Shown here one piece after another: positions 1-6,170 of a stretch of DNA of 8,231 nucleotides. Source of the stretch: Acidobacteriaceae bacterium (GTDB taxonomy: Bacteria; Acidobacteriota; Terriglobia; Terriglobales; Acidobacteriaceae). The stretch spans positions 149-8,379 of the forward strand of contig PLBX01000208.1 in the NCBI GenBank assembly GCA_003135495.1, given 5' to 3'. Numbering within the stretch: position 1 is the stretch's first letter; every line of letters begins with the position of its first letter. The translations under genes and the position numbers were made by a program. The notes below the pieces were generated by a model. The model saw only the letters and a list, made by a program, of their open reading frames with translations. It was not told the DNA's origin and did no database searches.

Positions 1-1
1 C

Positions 2-979
2 GTGCTGGATTTATCCGATTTGAAGCGAGTCGAAGCTGAGCTGCATAAATCGCATGAGGAACTGGAGCAGAAAGTAGAGGAGCGCACTCAGGCGCTTACC
101 GCGAGTCTAGCCACTCTCGAATCGGAAGTAGAAGTACGCAGGAAAACGGAAGAGCAGCTACGAGTGCTGTCGGCTCGCCTGCTTCGTGCCCAGGATGAAG
201 AGCGCCGCCGTATTGCGCGCGACTTGCACGACAGCACTGGGCAAACTCTCACCGCTCTGAAAATGACGCTGGCTTCTCTTGCGAACCTTGTAGCGAGTGT
301 TCCACACGCTTCGGACGTGCTCAGTGATATGGAGACGTTAGCCGACCAGGCACTGCAGGAGATTCGGACAACATCGCATCTGCTGCATCCGCCGCTGCTC
401 GACGAGGTAGGGTTCTCATCCGCAGCCGAGTGGTATGTGGAGGAGTTCACGAAACGGAGCGGGATCAAGACGAGCCTCGAACTTTCCGCGACTCCCCGGT
501 TAACGAAAGGCGCGCAACTTGTGCTCTTTCGAGTTCTGCAGGAGAGTTTAACGAACGTCATCCGGCATTCGGGCAGCCCAACGGCGGACATAAAGTTATG
601 CTCCGATGATGAGAATGCCATTCTGTCCGTCAGAGATAGCGGCAAAGGCATCCCTTCCGAGAAGCTCACCAGTTTTCACGAAACCGGGGCAGGGGTTGGG
701 GTTGGTTTGGGTGGAATGAAGGAGCGCGTGAGGGAGTTGGGCGGCCGCCTGAAGATCGTCAGCGATAGCACCGGCACTTGTGTGACTGCAACACTGCCAC
801 AGCCGAAAGCTGAACAATCCACTCATGATCAAGCTCGCGGAAAAGTGGCGCCATTCGCTTTGCAGCCCCAACACGACGAGGCGGGTGGCCCCGATCACCG
901 AAAGTATATAACTGGCTCCTTATTATTTGGACCAAGACAATTGGGGGGGTGCCCCTCAATAAGAGCGAAGGCGCTGTAA
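2..979 (+). CDS. Sensor histidine kinase (HisKA_3/HATPase), 5'-partial
   Basis: C-terminal 325 residues of a two-component sensor kinase of the NarX/DegS type; it would autophosphorylate on His and pass the phosphate to a response regulator. Numbering from the first in-window codon: residues 2-14 (DLSDLKRVEAEL) look like the end of a PAS/PAC domain; 15-55 are charged heptad-like coiled coil; the H-box EERRRIARDLHDSTGQ puts the phospho-acceptor at H76; the N-box QESLTNVIRHS holds N185; the G1 box is VRDSGKGI (D212); the G2 box is GVGLGGMKERV (about 233-243). No membrane segment is visible in this part. The apparent first GTG is almost certainly internal, since the PAS domain is cut by the window edge. 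The ATPase fold ends near residue 266 (ATLP), and about 60 residues of unrelated tail follow, the last ~30 encoded by an interspersed repeat, so the native stop may have been lost. No response regulator lies downstream; one may be upstream. Confidence 0.9.
   Translation: MLDLSDLKRVEAELHKSHEELEQKVEERTQALTASLATLESEVEVRRKTEEQLRVLSARLLRAQDEERRRIARDLHDSTGQTLTALKMTLASLANLVASVPHASDVLSDMETLADQALQEIRTTSHLLHPPLLDEVGFSSAAEWYVEEFTKRSGIKTSLELSATPRLTKGAQLVLFRVLQESLTNVIRHSGSPTADIKLCSDDENAILSVRDSGKGIPSEKLTSFHETGAGVGVGLGGMKERVRELGGRLKIVSDSTGTCVTATLPQPKAEQSTHDQARGKVAPFALQPQHDEAGGPDHRKYITGSLLFGPRQLGGCPSIRAKAL
686..711 (+). other. G-quadruplex-type G-run motif inside kinase gene
   Basis: Four G-runs lie on the coding strand: GGGG at 686-689, 692-695 and 698-701, and GGG at 709-711, with loops of 2, 2 and 7 nt (a further GG sits in the last loop). 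This fits the usual G3+N1-7 rule for an intramolecular quadruplex, in DNA or in the mRNA. It encodes the glycine-rich ATP-lid segment GAGVGVGLGG just before the G2 box, using GGG codons for the early glycines. Glycine coding alone partly explains it; folding is an inference. Confidence 0.5.
881..956. repeat. Interspersed repeat copy 1 (GGGTGGCCCC...GGGGTGCCCC)
   Basis: This copy begins with GCGGGTGGCCCCGATCACC, shared base for base with 1052-1070. After a divergent middle that keeps GGCTCCT and an A/T-rich stretch, it ends in a G-run followed by GGTGCCCC. It overlaps the 3' end of the kinase reading frame. A repeat of this shape between genes is what I would expect of acidobacterial intergenic DNA. 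Confidence 0.7.
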
Positions 980-1051
980 AGGGCAAAGATGTCCTGTACA
1001 GTGAGCGCCCAATCAACTTTGCGGTCTAGTTTTCACCGACCAAGGGCACCC

Positions 1052-1123
1052 GCGGGTGGCCCCGATCACCAAAAGCACGACGGCTCCTACTGTTTTAAAT
1101 CAAAATAGCTAGGGGTGCCCCCC
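1052..1123. repeat. Interspersed repeat copy 2
   Basis: Second copy of the element at 881-956, in the same orientation and 171 nt downstream. The first 19 bases are identical, then AAAG and GGCTCCT are kept, and the end is AGGGGTGCCCCCC. Its left edge sits in an almost perfect palindrome (1044-1062, core ACCCGCGGGT), and its right edge runs into the hairpin at 1119-1147. Confidence 0.7.
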
Positions 1124-1147
1124 TTCTCGCGCTTTTCGAGAAGGGGG
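1119..1147 (+). terminator. Strong hairpin, possible terminator
   Basis: The arms CCCCCTTCTCG (1119-1129) and CGAGAAGGGGG (1137-1147) pair perfectly over 11 bp around a 7-nt loop. On the + strand it is followed only by CTTTCCC, a poor U-tract, so termination is plausible but not certain. It lies 140 nt after the kinase stop and about 95 nt before glpD, so it could end kinase transcription or simply be the end of the neighbouring repeat element. Confidence 0.45.
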
Positions 1148-1205
1148 CTTTCCCGATCGCCAATCCCGCGGGCTCTTTACGCAGGCAGGCTGCCGAATCT
1201 TCATC

Positions 1206-1242
1206 TTCAGAACTTCCCAATCGCATAGCATAATGCCAACCT
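1206..1242 (+). promoter_or_regulatory. Putative glpD promoter, possibly leaderless
   Basis: A -35-like TTCAGA (1206-1211, 4 of 6 to consensus) and a -10-like CATAAT (1229-1234, 5 of 6) are 17 bp apart. The expected start point, 7-8 nt past the -10 box, is about 1241-1243, right at the glpD ATG (1243). There is no Shine-Dalgarno-like sequence before that ATG, which agrees with a leaderless or near-leaderless transcript. Confidence 0.4.
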
Positions 1243-2835
1243 ATGAACCGCACCGAAATGCTCCGCCGCATCGCCTCCCACCCCGCACCCTGGGACATCA
1301 TCATCGTCGGCGGCGGAGCCACCGGAGTCGGCGTGGCCATCGACGCCGCGTCTCGCGGATACGATGTCCTGCTCCTCGAGCAGAGCGACTTCGGCAAAGG
1401 CACCTCCAGCCGCAGCACGAAACTCGCTCACGGCGGAGTCCGCTACCTCGAGCAAGGCAACATCGGACTCGTCATGGAGGCGCTCAAAGAGCGCGGTCTG
1501 CTGCTGCAAAACGCGCCTCACATCGTGCACGATCGCGCCTTCGTCGTCCCCAACTACGATTGGTGGGAGGCTCCCTTCTACGGTCTCGGCCTCAAGCTCT
1601 ATCAATTACTCGCCGGCAAATACGGCTTCGGAACCTCGCGCATCCTCTCCAAAGATGAAACGCTGGCTCATCTCCCCACCCTAAAAAAAGAAGGCCTGCG
1701 CGGCGGCGCCGTTTACTACGACGGGCAATTCGATGACGCCCGCCTGCTCATCCACATGGTGTTCACCGCCTTCGAGCAAGGTGCCACACTGCTCAACTAC
1801 ACCGAAGTCACCGGACTGACAAAAGACGCGCAAGGCTTCGTCAACGGAGTCAAAGCCCGCGACGCAGAAACCGGAAACGAATTTCAAGCCGCCGCAAAAG
1901 TAGTAGTTAACGCCACCGGAGCCTTCAGCGACGCGCTGCGCCTGAAGGCCGAGCCCACTGCAAAGTCAATGATCGCCCCGAGCCAGGGCATTCACCTCGT
2001 CTTCGATTCCAGTTTTCTGCAAGGAGAAAGCGCCGTCATGGTCCCCCACACCAGTGACGGCCGCGTTCTGTTCGCGATCCCATGGCATGGACACACGCTG
2101 GTAGGAACCACCGACACTCCCGTCACCGCCGCCACTCTCGAGCCCATCGCCACGGAACAAGAAATCGATTTCATCTTATCGACCGCCGCGGAATATTTAA
2201 CGAAGACTCCGAAGCGCAGTGACGTGCTAAGCGTGTTCGCCGGAATTCGTCCGCTAGTCGGGACATCCGCAAACGCAACCGGCGTGGCAAAGACCGCGTC
2301 CCTCTCCCGCGATCACGTCATCCACATCGATCGCTCCGGCCTCATCACCGTCACCGGAGGCAAATGGACGACCTACCGTCAGATGGCCGAAGATTGCGTC
2401 GATCAGGCCGCCACGCTGGCGCAGTTGCCGGAAATCCCGTGCGCCACGCACCAATTGCGCATCCACGGCTTCCGCAATTCCGCAACAGAAGGAGCTGCGA
2501 AACAATTTCCCTCGCTCACAATCTACGGATCCGACGCAAGCAAGATCCGCAAACTCATCAACGCCGACCCAAAGTTAGGCGAACAACTCCACGCCGCACT
2601 GCCTTACATCAAGGCGGAAGTAGTCTGGGCCGTGCGCGAAGAAATGGCCCGCACCATAGAAGATGTTCTGGCCAGACGCCTGCGGGCCCTATTCCTAAAC
2701 GCCCGCGCAGCATTAGAAATGGCCCCAGCGGTAGCCAGCCTCATGGCCGCAGAACTGTCCTGGGATGAGCCGATGCAGGCGAAGCAGCTATCCGCATTCC
2801 GCGAAGTTGCGTCCAACTACATCCTGAAAAGTTAG
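1243..2835 (+). CDS. glpD: Glycerol-3-phosphate dehydrogenase, FAD-dependent
   Basis: 530-residue peripheral membrane flavoenzyme that oxidises sn-glycerol 3-phosphate to dihydroxyacetone phosphate and passes electrons to the quinone pool. The N-terminal Rossmann motif is IIIVGGGATGVGVAIDAASRG (residues about 19-39, fitting the first family signature), with E46 placed for the FAD ribose. The conserved KLAHGGVRYLEQG follows (60-72; R67-Y68 correspond to the substrate-contacting Arg-Tyr of E. coli GlpD as I recall it). AGIRPL (333-338) and the second family signature GGKWTTYRQMA (372-382) complete the oxidoreductase domain. The C-terminal helical domain carries EEMARTIEDVLARRLRALFL. Length is normal for the family (about 500-560). 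No in-frame alternative start improves on ATG 1243. No glpF, glpK or glpR is adjacent, so it appears to stand alone; the next gene is 127 nt away with its own strong ribosome site. Confidence 0.95.
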   Translation: MNRTEMLRRIASHPAPWDIIIVGGGATGVGVAIDAASRGYDVLLLEQSDFGKGTSSRSTKLAHGGVRYLEQGNIGLVMEALKERGLLLQNAPHIVHDRAFVVPNYDWWEAPFYGLGLKLYQLLAGKYGFGTSRILSKDETLAHLPTLKKEGLRGGAVYYDGQFDDARLLIHMVFTAFEQGATLLNYTEVTGLTKDAQGFVNGVKARDAETGNEFQAAAKVVVNATGAFSDALRLKAEPTAKSMIAPSQGIHLVFDSSFLQGESAVMVPHTSDGRVLFAIPWHGHTLVGTTDTPVTAATLEPIATEQEIDFILSTAAEYLTKTPKRSDVLSVFAGIRPLVGTSANATGVAKTASLSRDHVIHIDRSGLITVTGGKWTTYRQMAEDCVDQAATLAQLPEIPCATHQLRIHGFRNSATEGAAKQFPSLTIYGSDASKIRKLINADPKLGEQLHAALPYIKAEVVWAVREEMARTIEDVLARRLRALFLNARAALEMAPAVASLMAAELSWDEPMQAKQLSAFREVASNYILKS

Positions 2836-2888
2836 TGGAGCGCCGGACGTCCCCGCCCAGCCAACGGCGAGACGGCCGTTTCTCCATC
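2835..2888. repeat. Interspersed CGTCCCCGCC-type repeat after glpD
   Basis: This starts at the last base of the glpD stop codon. The first 23 nt (2835-2857: GTGGAGCG, CGG, CGTCCCCGCC) match 8209-8231 at 21 of 23 positions. A nearly self-complementary block with core ACGGCCGT follows (about 2867-2886), pairing over most of 10 bp with no proper loop. It occupies the spot where a glpD terminator would lie but has no T-run. Confidence 0.5.
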
Positions 2889-2950
2889 GTCCTCATAAGA
2901 ACGCCCAAATTACCAAACTTAGACGTAAGATGTTCGTGCGACCTTCCAAC

Positions 2951-2956
2951 AGGAGA
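2951..2956 (+). promoter_or_regulatory. Shine-Dalgarno site deciding the DUF6526 start
   Basis: AGGAGA ends 6 nt before the ATG at 2963. It is the clearest ribosome-binding site in the window and argues for that ATG over the upstream in-frame ATG at 2930. Confidence 0.75.
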
Positions 2957-2962
2957 AGCGCC

Positions 2963-3397
2963 ATGGCCGAAGCCCCACAAAACTATTCCCATCACACCCG
3001 TTGGGATCCGCTCTTCCACTTTTTCATCCTCCCCGTCTTCGCCATCACATTAATAATGACCATCGTCCACGTAGTGCGAAGACCAGATCTGCATTCCGCC
3101 TGGCTGATCGTAATCACCGTCGCAGCCATGACCGCGATTTTCAAAATCCGGCTCTACGCGCTAAAAAATCAAGACCGCATAATCCGCCTGGAAGAACGCT
3201 TGCGCCTGGCCACGCTAATCGATCCCGCCCTGCGCAGCCAAATCGCGGCCCTAACCGAATCGCAATTAGTAGCCCTGCGCTTCGCGTGCGACGCCGAACT
3301 CCCCGCGCTAGCCGCCCGCGCCATCAACGAAAAACTCGCCGCCGCCGAAATAAAAAAATCAATCCAAACCTGGCGTCCCGATCATTGGAGAGTCTAA
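2963..3397 (+). CDS. DUF6526-type small membrane protein
   Basis: 144-residue protein of unknown function that I place in the DUF6526 family on its overall shape: N-terminal QNYSHHTRWDP, two membrane helices (about 16-39 and 44-67), then a soluble helical tail with RIIRLEERLRLATLI, LTESQLVALRFACDAELPALAARA and a final WRPDHWRV. The start at 2963 is chosen over an in-frame ATG at 2930 because AGGAGA sits 6 nt upstream of it and the upstream residues (FVRPSNRRS) look non-coding. It probably sits in the inner membrane with most of its mass in the cytoplasm. It follows glpD in the same direction after 127 nt of repeat-bearing DNA, so co-transcription is possible but not shown. No catalytic residues can be named. 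The last codons and stop lie in the first unit of a 16-bp tandem repeat. Confidence 0.85.
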   Translation: MAEAPQNYSHHTRWDPLFHFFILPVFAITLIMTIVHVVRRPDLHSAWLIVITVAAMTAIFKIRLYALKNQDRIIRLEERLRLATLIDPALRSQIAALTESQLVALRFACDAELPALAARAINEKLAAAEIKKSIQTWRPDHWRV

Positions 3398-3435
3398 ATA
3401 ACCGAGAGTCTGAAGAAGTGAGAGTCTAAAGAATT
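3388..3435. repeat. 16-bp tandem repeat, three units
   Basis: GAGAGTCT recurs at 3388, 3404 and 3420, exactly 16 nt apart. The units read GAGAGTCTAAATAACC, GAGAGTCTGAAGAAGT and GAGAGTCTAAAGAATT, with a decayed GGAAGTCTC just after. The first unit includes the final codons and stop of the DUF6526 gene. Confidence 0.75.
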
Positions 3436-3457
3436 ATCTGGAAGTCTCAACCACACT

Positions 3458-3520
3458 GTCATCCTGAGCGTAGCAACTCCTTCGCGAACGCGAAGTAGTT
3501 GCGAAGTCGAAGGACCCCTA
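3458..3520. repeat. Interspersed repeat GTCATCCTGAGCG...GAAGTCGAAGGACCCCTA, copy A
   Basis: Conserved ends GTCATCCTGAGCG (3458-3470) and GCGAAGTCGAAGGACCCCTA (3501-3520) flank a variable inverted-repeat core. The same ends recur at 5983-6047 around a different core. This is an acidobacterial-style intergenic element, located between two convergent genes. Confidence 0.8.
3473..3502. terminator. Long hairpin between convergent genes
   Basis: The left arm GCAACTCCTTCGCG (3473-3486) pairs with CGCGAAGTAGTTGC (3489-3502) at 13 of 14 positions, leaving AA at the tip (in practice a 4-nt loop). It sits between the stop of the DUF6526 gene (3397) and the stop of the permease (3584). There is no T-run on either side, so a bidirectional terminator role rests on position and stem strength alone. 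Confidence 0.4.
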
Positions 3521-3583
3521 CCCCACCACCAAAGTCCGCGCAGCCCTTTGCCGTAACTAAGAGCTGACAGCTGACAGCCGCCC

Positions 3584-5449
3584 CTACGCCTTCAAATACC
3601 AAGGCACATTCACAATATTAATCCGCTTATCCCCGCCCAACAGCAGCAGTGCCGTCAGCATCTGCCCCCGCTGGTTGTGCAGGAAGTAGTGATACCAGTG
3701 CCGCTCCACCATCGAAGCAATCACCACCGCCACCGTCCGTCCCGGATTCTCCTTCTCCACCTTCAACACATAAACCACTATCGGATGAATCACCAGCCGA
3801 TACGGTGACGGCAACGTCACCATCTTCGGAAGGTTCACGCCATCTGCCTGCTCCGCGCCGCTTAGCCAGTCCGGCTTGCCTTCATCAGCATCGCAGCTCA
3901 CATGCACCGCCTCCACATCCGGAGACAGTGTCATGGCAAACCGCAACGCTTTTTCCGTAGCCGCATTCCAAACATCCACCGGCACAATCGCAATCGGAGG
4001 TTTCAATCCCCGAGTCCTCAGCACAGCGCTGCTCTTCACCGCAAGTTCTCGCTCCACGCGTTCGTAGTGCCGCCGCACGTGGTTCATGAAGATCAGCAGT
4101 AGAGGAAGCAACAGCACGACGACCCACGCTCCCTCCGCAAACTTCGCCACCACAATCACGATCACCGTAATTCCGGTGGCCAGCGCTCCGAGCCCGTTGA
4201 CCAGCATCCCGCCCGCCAGCGCGCCGCCCTTCGCATTTTTCCGCCAGTGCCCCACCATCCCCGCCTGCGACAAAGTGAAAGCCAGAAATGCACCCACCGC
4301 AAACAGAGGAATCAACCGGTCAGTAACGCCGCGAAATAAAATCAGCAACAGCGCCGCCAGAATCGCCAGCGCCCAGATGCCCTGCGAAAACACCAGCCGC
4401 CGCCCGCGCGTCGTCAAAGAATGCGGAAGATAATTGTCCCGCGCCACCATCCGGCACAGCCGCGGAAAATCCGCAAACGAAGTATTCGCCGACAAGCACA
4501 GCACCAGCAGCACCGAGAACATCGTCACATCGTAGAAAATTCCCTTGCCCGCCACCGCCGCCGTCAACATCGACAACACACTCTGATATCCCGGAGCTCC
4601 GGGATCCGTCGCCATGATCCCGTAATAAGGAAGCAGAAACGCAATCCCGCCCAGCAGCACAATCAGCATCGCAATAATCGCCGTCAACGTAGTTCGAGCC
4701 GCTTTAACCACCGGCTCGCGAAACGCCTGCACGCCATTACTTACCGCCTCCACGCCCGTCAACGCGGTGCATCCCGAAGCGAACGCCTTCACCAGGATCC
4801 AGATCCCTACCGCCTGCAACGTTCCCTGAACTTGTTTCGGCGGCGGCACCACCGCCATCGGATGTCCGCCCGACGCCACCACCTTATAAAGCCCGACCAA
4901 AATCACAATCACCAGCGTCCCCACAAATAAATATGTAGGAGCAATGAACGCCGTCCCCGCCTCTTTGATTCCCCGCAGATTTACGATCGTCAATATCGCC
5001 AGCACGCCGAGACACATCGTCAACGTATGCGGCTGCAACGACGGCACCGCCGAAACCAATGCCCCGATGCCCGCGGAAATTCCCACCGCCACATTCAGCA
5101 GATAATCGATCATCAGAGCCGCGCCCGCCAGCAGCCCCGCCCGGTCGCCGAGGTTCTCCTTAGCAACCGTGTACGATCCTCCGCCATTCGGATAAGCCGC
5201 AATCGTCTGCCGATAACTAAAGTAAACAATAATCAGGAGCGCAATAATCGCCGCCGTCAGCGGCACAATGTAATGCACGCCGAGCAACCCGAGCGGCAGC
5301 AGAATCGTCAACGCCGCCTCCGGCCCATACGCCGCCGAGCTCAAAGCATCCAGCCCAAACGTCGGAATCCCCTGCATCGGAGATATCCGCTCCCCCTCAT
5401 CCTCCCAAGAAGCCAAAGGCCGCCCAAACAAAACGTTAACCAATCCCAT
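3584..5449 (-). CDS. KimA-like APC/KUP-superfamily permease
   Basis: 621-residue inner-membrane transporter with about 12 helices (first about 28-52, last about 420-445) and a C-terminal cytoplasmic domain of roughly 150 residues that looks USP-like (KPPIAIVPVDVWNAATEKAL onward). It resembles KimA of Bacillus subtilis, a proton-coupled K+ importer of about 607 residues: the LDALSSAAYGPEA motif (D34, Y41), YPNGGGSYTVAKENLG (86-101), DYLLNVAVGISAG (115-127) and ALTGVEAVSN (T229, E232). As I recall the KimA site, D36, Y43, D117, Y118, T230 and E233 have counterparts here, but T121 is replaced by N119 and S125 by G123, so the substrate may differ; an amino-acid permease is the alternative. The start at 5449 is supported by GGTGA 6 nt upstream (5460-5456). 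The gene is monocistronic and converges on the DUF6526 gene. No ydaO-type c-di-AMP riboswitch is recognisable upstream. Confidence 0.85.
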   Translation of the reverse strand: MGLVNVLFGRPLASWEDEGERISPMQGIPTFGLDALSSAAYGPEAALTILLPLGLLGVHYIVPLTAAIIALLIIVYFSYRQTIAAYPNGGGSYTVAKENLGDRAGLLAGAALMIDYLLNVAVGISAGIGALVSAVPSLQPHTLTMCLGVLAILTIVNLRGIKEAGTAFIAPTYLFVGTLVIVILVGLYKVVASGGHPMAVVPPPKQVQGTLQAVGIWILVKAFASGCTALTGVEAVSNGVQAFREPVVKAARTTLTAIIAMLIVLLGGIAFLLPYYGIMATDPGAPGYQSVLSMLTAAVAGKGIFYDVTMFSVLLVLCLSANTSFADFPRLCRMVARDNYLPHSLTTRGRRLVFSQGIWALAILAALLLILFRGVTDRLIPLFAVGAFLAFTLSQAGMVGHWRKNAKGGALAGGMLVNGLGALATGITVIVIVVAKFAEGAWVVVLLLPLLLIFMNHVRRHYERVERELAVKSSAVLRTRGLKPPIAIVPVDVWNAATEKALRFAMTLSPDVEAVHVSCDADEGKPDWLSGAEQADGVNLPKMVTLPSPYRLVIHPIVVYVLKVEKENPGRTVAVVIASMVERHWYHYFLHNQRGQMLTALLLLGGDKRINIVNVPWYLKA

Positions 5450-5536
5450 CAGTAATCACCCAAATAGATTCTACGTAGCGACGGACGCATTCGTCCCTCC
5501 GCCCGAAGCATCATCTCAGATGCACCGCCCCTGTGG

Positions 5537-5556
5537 CGCGGACACTCCTGTCCGCG
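5537..5556. repeat. Perfect hairpin CGCGGACA-CTCC-TGTCCGCG
   Basis: The 8-bp arms 5537-5544 and 5549-5556 are exact inverted repeats around a 4-nt loop. The block is followed by a GCTTTTGCCGTTGCG-like tract, a combination I associate with acidobacterial intergenic repeats. It lies upstream of the permease, outside its expected leader. Confidence 0.6.
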
Positions 5557-5934
5557 GCCTTTGATCTTGCTTTTGCCGTTGCGTTTGCTCTTGGGGATTA
5601 CTTTATGCGGTCCGAAAATTCAACCTGTCGGCCCCGGACTCAACAAAGTAACAAGTGGGAAACCCCCGCCAATCTGTCTGGCCTTTTCAAGCAAAATCGT
5701 CATCCTGAGAGCGGCATCCGAGCCAAAATAGCTCCGTCATCAAAGACGATCCAGGCGAGTCAATATCTCAAATGCGGCAGTCACTCTCGCATCAAGGGGA
5801 TAATTTTTATTTGCCAGCACCACAACCTAAAAGTTCATACTTAACCTTAGAAATTCCCACCGCAAGGCTCATCTACACCCTAGGTCAGCACCAAATCAAC
5901 CCAAAATAGCTTCTCGAGCTATCCCCGTCTCCAC

Positions 5935-5988
5935 TTATTACTCCCCAGATTCCTCCTCATCTTGTTACTCCTAGATTCCCTTGTCATC
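5935..5988. repeat. 27-bp imperfect tandem duplication
   Basis: Unit one (5935-5961, TTATTACTCC, AGATTCC, TCATC) and unit two (5962-5988, TTGTTACTCC, AGATTCC, TCATC) align end to end with two small compensating indels. Unit two runs into the left end of the next interspersed element, which suggests a slippage or insertion-associated duplication. Confidence 0.45.
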
Positions 5989-6047
5989 CTGAGCGCCGCC
6001 CGGACCAAGAGCAAAGCGATTGGCCCGGCGAAGTCGAAGGACCCCTA
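5983..6047. repeat. Interspersed repeat GTCATCCTGAGCG...GAAGTCGAAGGACCCCTA, copy B
   Basis: Same outer blocks and orientation as 3458-3520. The core differs: GCCGCCCGGACCAA and TTGGCCCGGCG form an imperfect inverted repeat around GAGCAAAGCGA. Conserved ends around changing, still foldable cores point to a family of elements rather than a simple local duplication. Confidence 0.8.
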
Positions 6048-6130
6048 CCGACAAGCCGGCCCTTCGCGGCATGCGTCCGTCCCATTGCCCTAGCTAAGCG
6101 TAAAACTCACGGTTACTAAAGAATCGTCTG

Positions 6131-6159
6131 ATGACAGAGCGTACGATATAGACTATTCT
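6131..6159 (+). promoter_or_regulatory. Putative toxin-antitoxin promoter with small palindrome
   Basis: ATGACA (6131-6136, 5 of 6 to the -35 consensus) and TATTCT (6154-6159, 4 of 6 to the -10) are 17 bp apart. The 9-base palindrome ATAGACTAT (6148-6156) overlaps the -10 box and could serve as an operator for the HTH antitoxin, as is usual for autoregulated toxin-antitoxin operons. The match is short and unproven. Confidence 0.3.
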
Positions 6160-6170
6160 TGCAGGTCGTT

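Larger units (their letters stand above)
5450..6158. other. Gene-poor intergenic mosaic of repeat fragments
   Basis: About 700 nt between the divergent permease and toxin-antitoxin genes with no protein I can support. It holds: the GACGGACGCATTCGTCC hairpin (5480-5496); a perfect hairpin at 5537-5556; a GCTTTTGCCGTTGCGTTTGC-like tract (about 5569-5588); a half repeat GTCATCCTGAG (5699-5709); two copies of CCAAAATAGCT (5723-5733, 5901-5911), the second opening a 6-bp hairpin (5906-5922); a 27-bp imperfect tandem duplication (5935-5988); a full repeat element (5983-6047); and ATGCGTCCGTC (6071-6081), the reverse complement of 5480-5490. The 103-codon frame at 5533-5844 starts inside a hairpin repeat and has no protein-like character. 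Confidence 0.7.

Noticed and set aside
88..669. 193-codon minus-strand frame opposite the kinase
   Set aside because: Ser/Arg-rich shadow of the well-supported histidine kinase frame.
1095..1418. 107-codon minus-strand frame upstream of glpD
   Set aside because: Overlaps the conserved FAD-binding start of glpD and the repeat hairpin; no family features.
3001..3429. 142-codon + frame overlapping the DUF6526 gene
   Set aside because: Arg/Pro/His-rich out-of-frame shadow; the overlapping frame has membrane helices and a strong ribosome site.
3388..3435. CRISPR array
   Set aside because: Units are 16 bp with no distinct spacers, and no cas genes are present.
4421..5455. Long + strand frames opposite the permease (4421-4930 and 5027-5455)
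   Set aside because: Arg/His/Gln-rich translations typical of the antisense of a GC-rich membrane protein gene; no domain recognisable.
5450..5535. ydaO-type c-di-AMP riboswitch ahead of the KimA-like gene
   Set aside because: The leader is short, and I see only small repeat hairpins, not the paired conserved elements of that riboswitch.
5533..5844. 103-codon + strand frame with GTG start (MARTLLSAAFDLAFAVAFA...)
   Set aside because: It begins inside a perfect hairpin repeat, runs through a GCTTTTGCCGTTGCG-type tract and a half repeat, has no ribosome site and no protein-like composition. I consider it repeat read-through.
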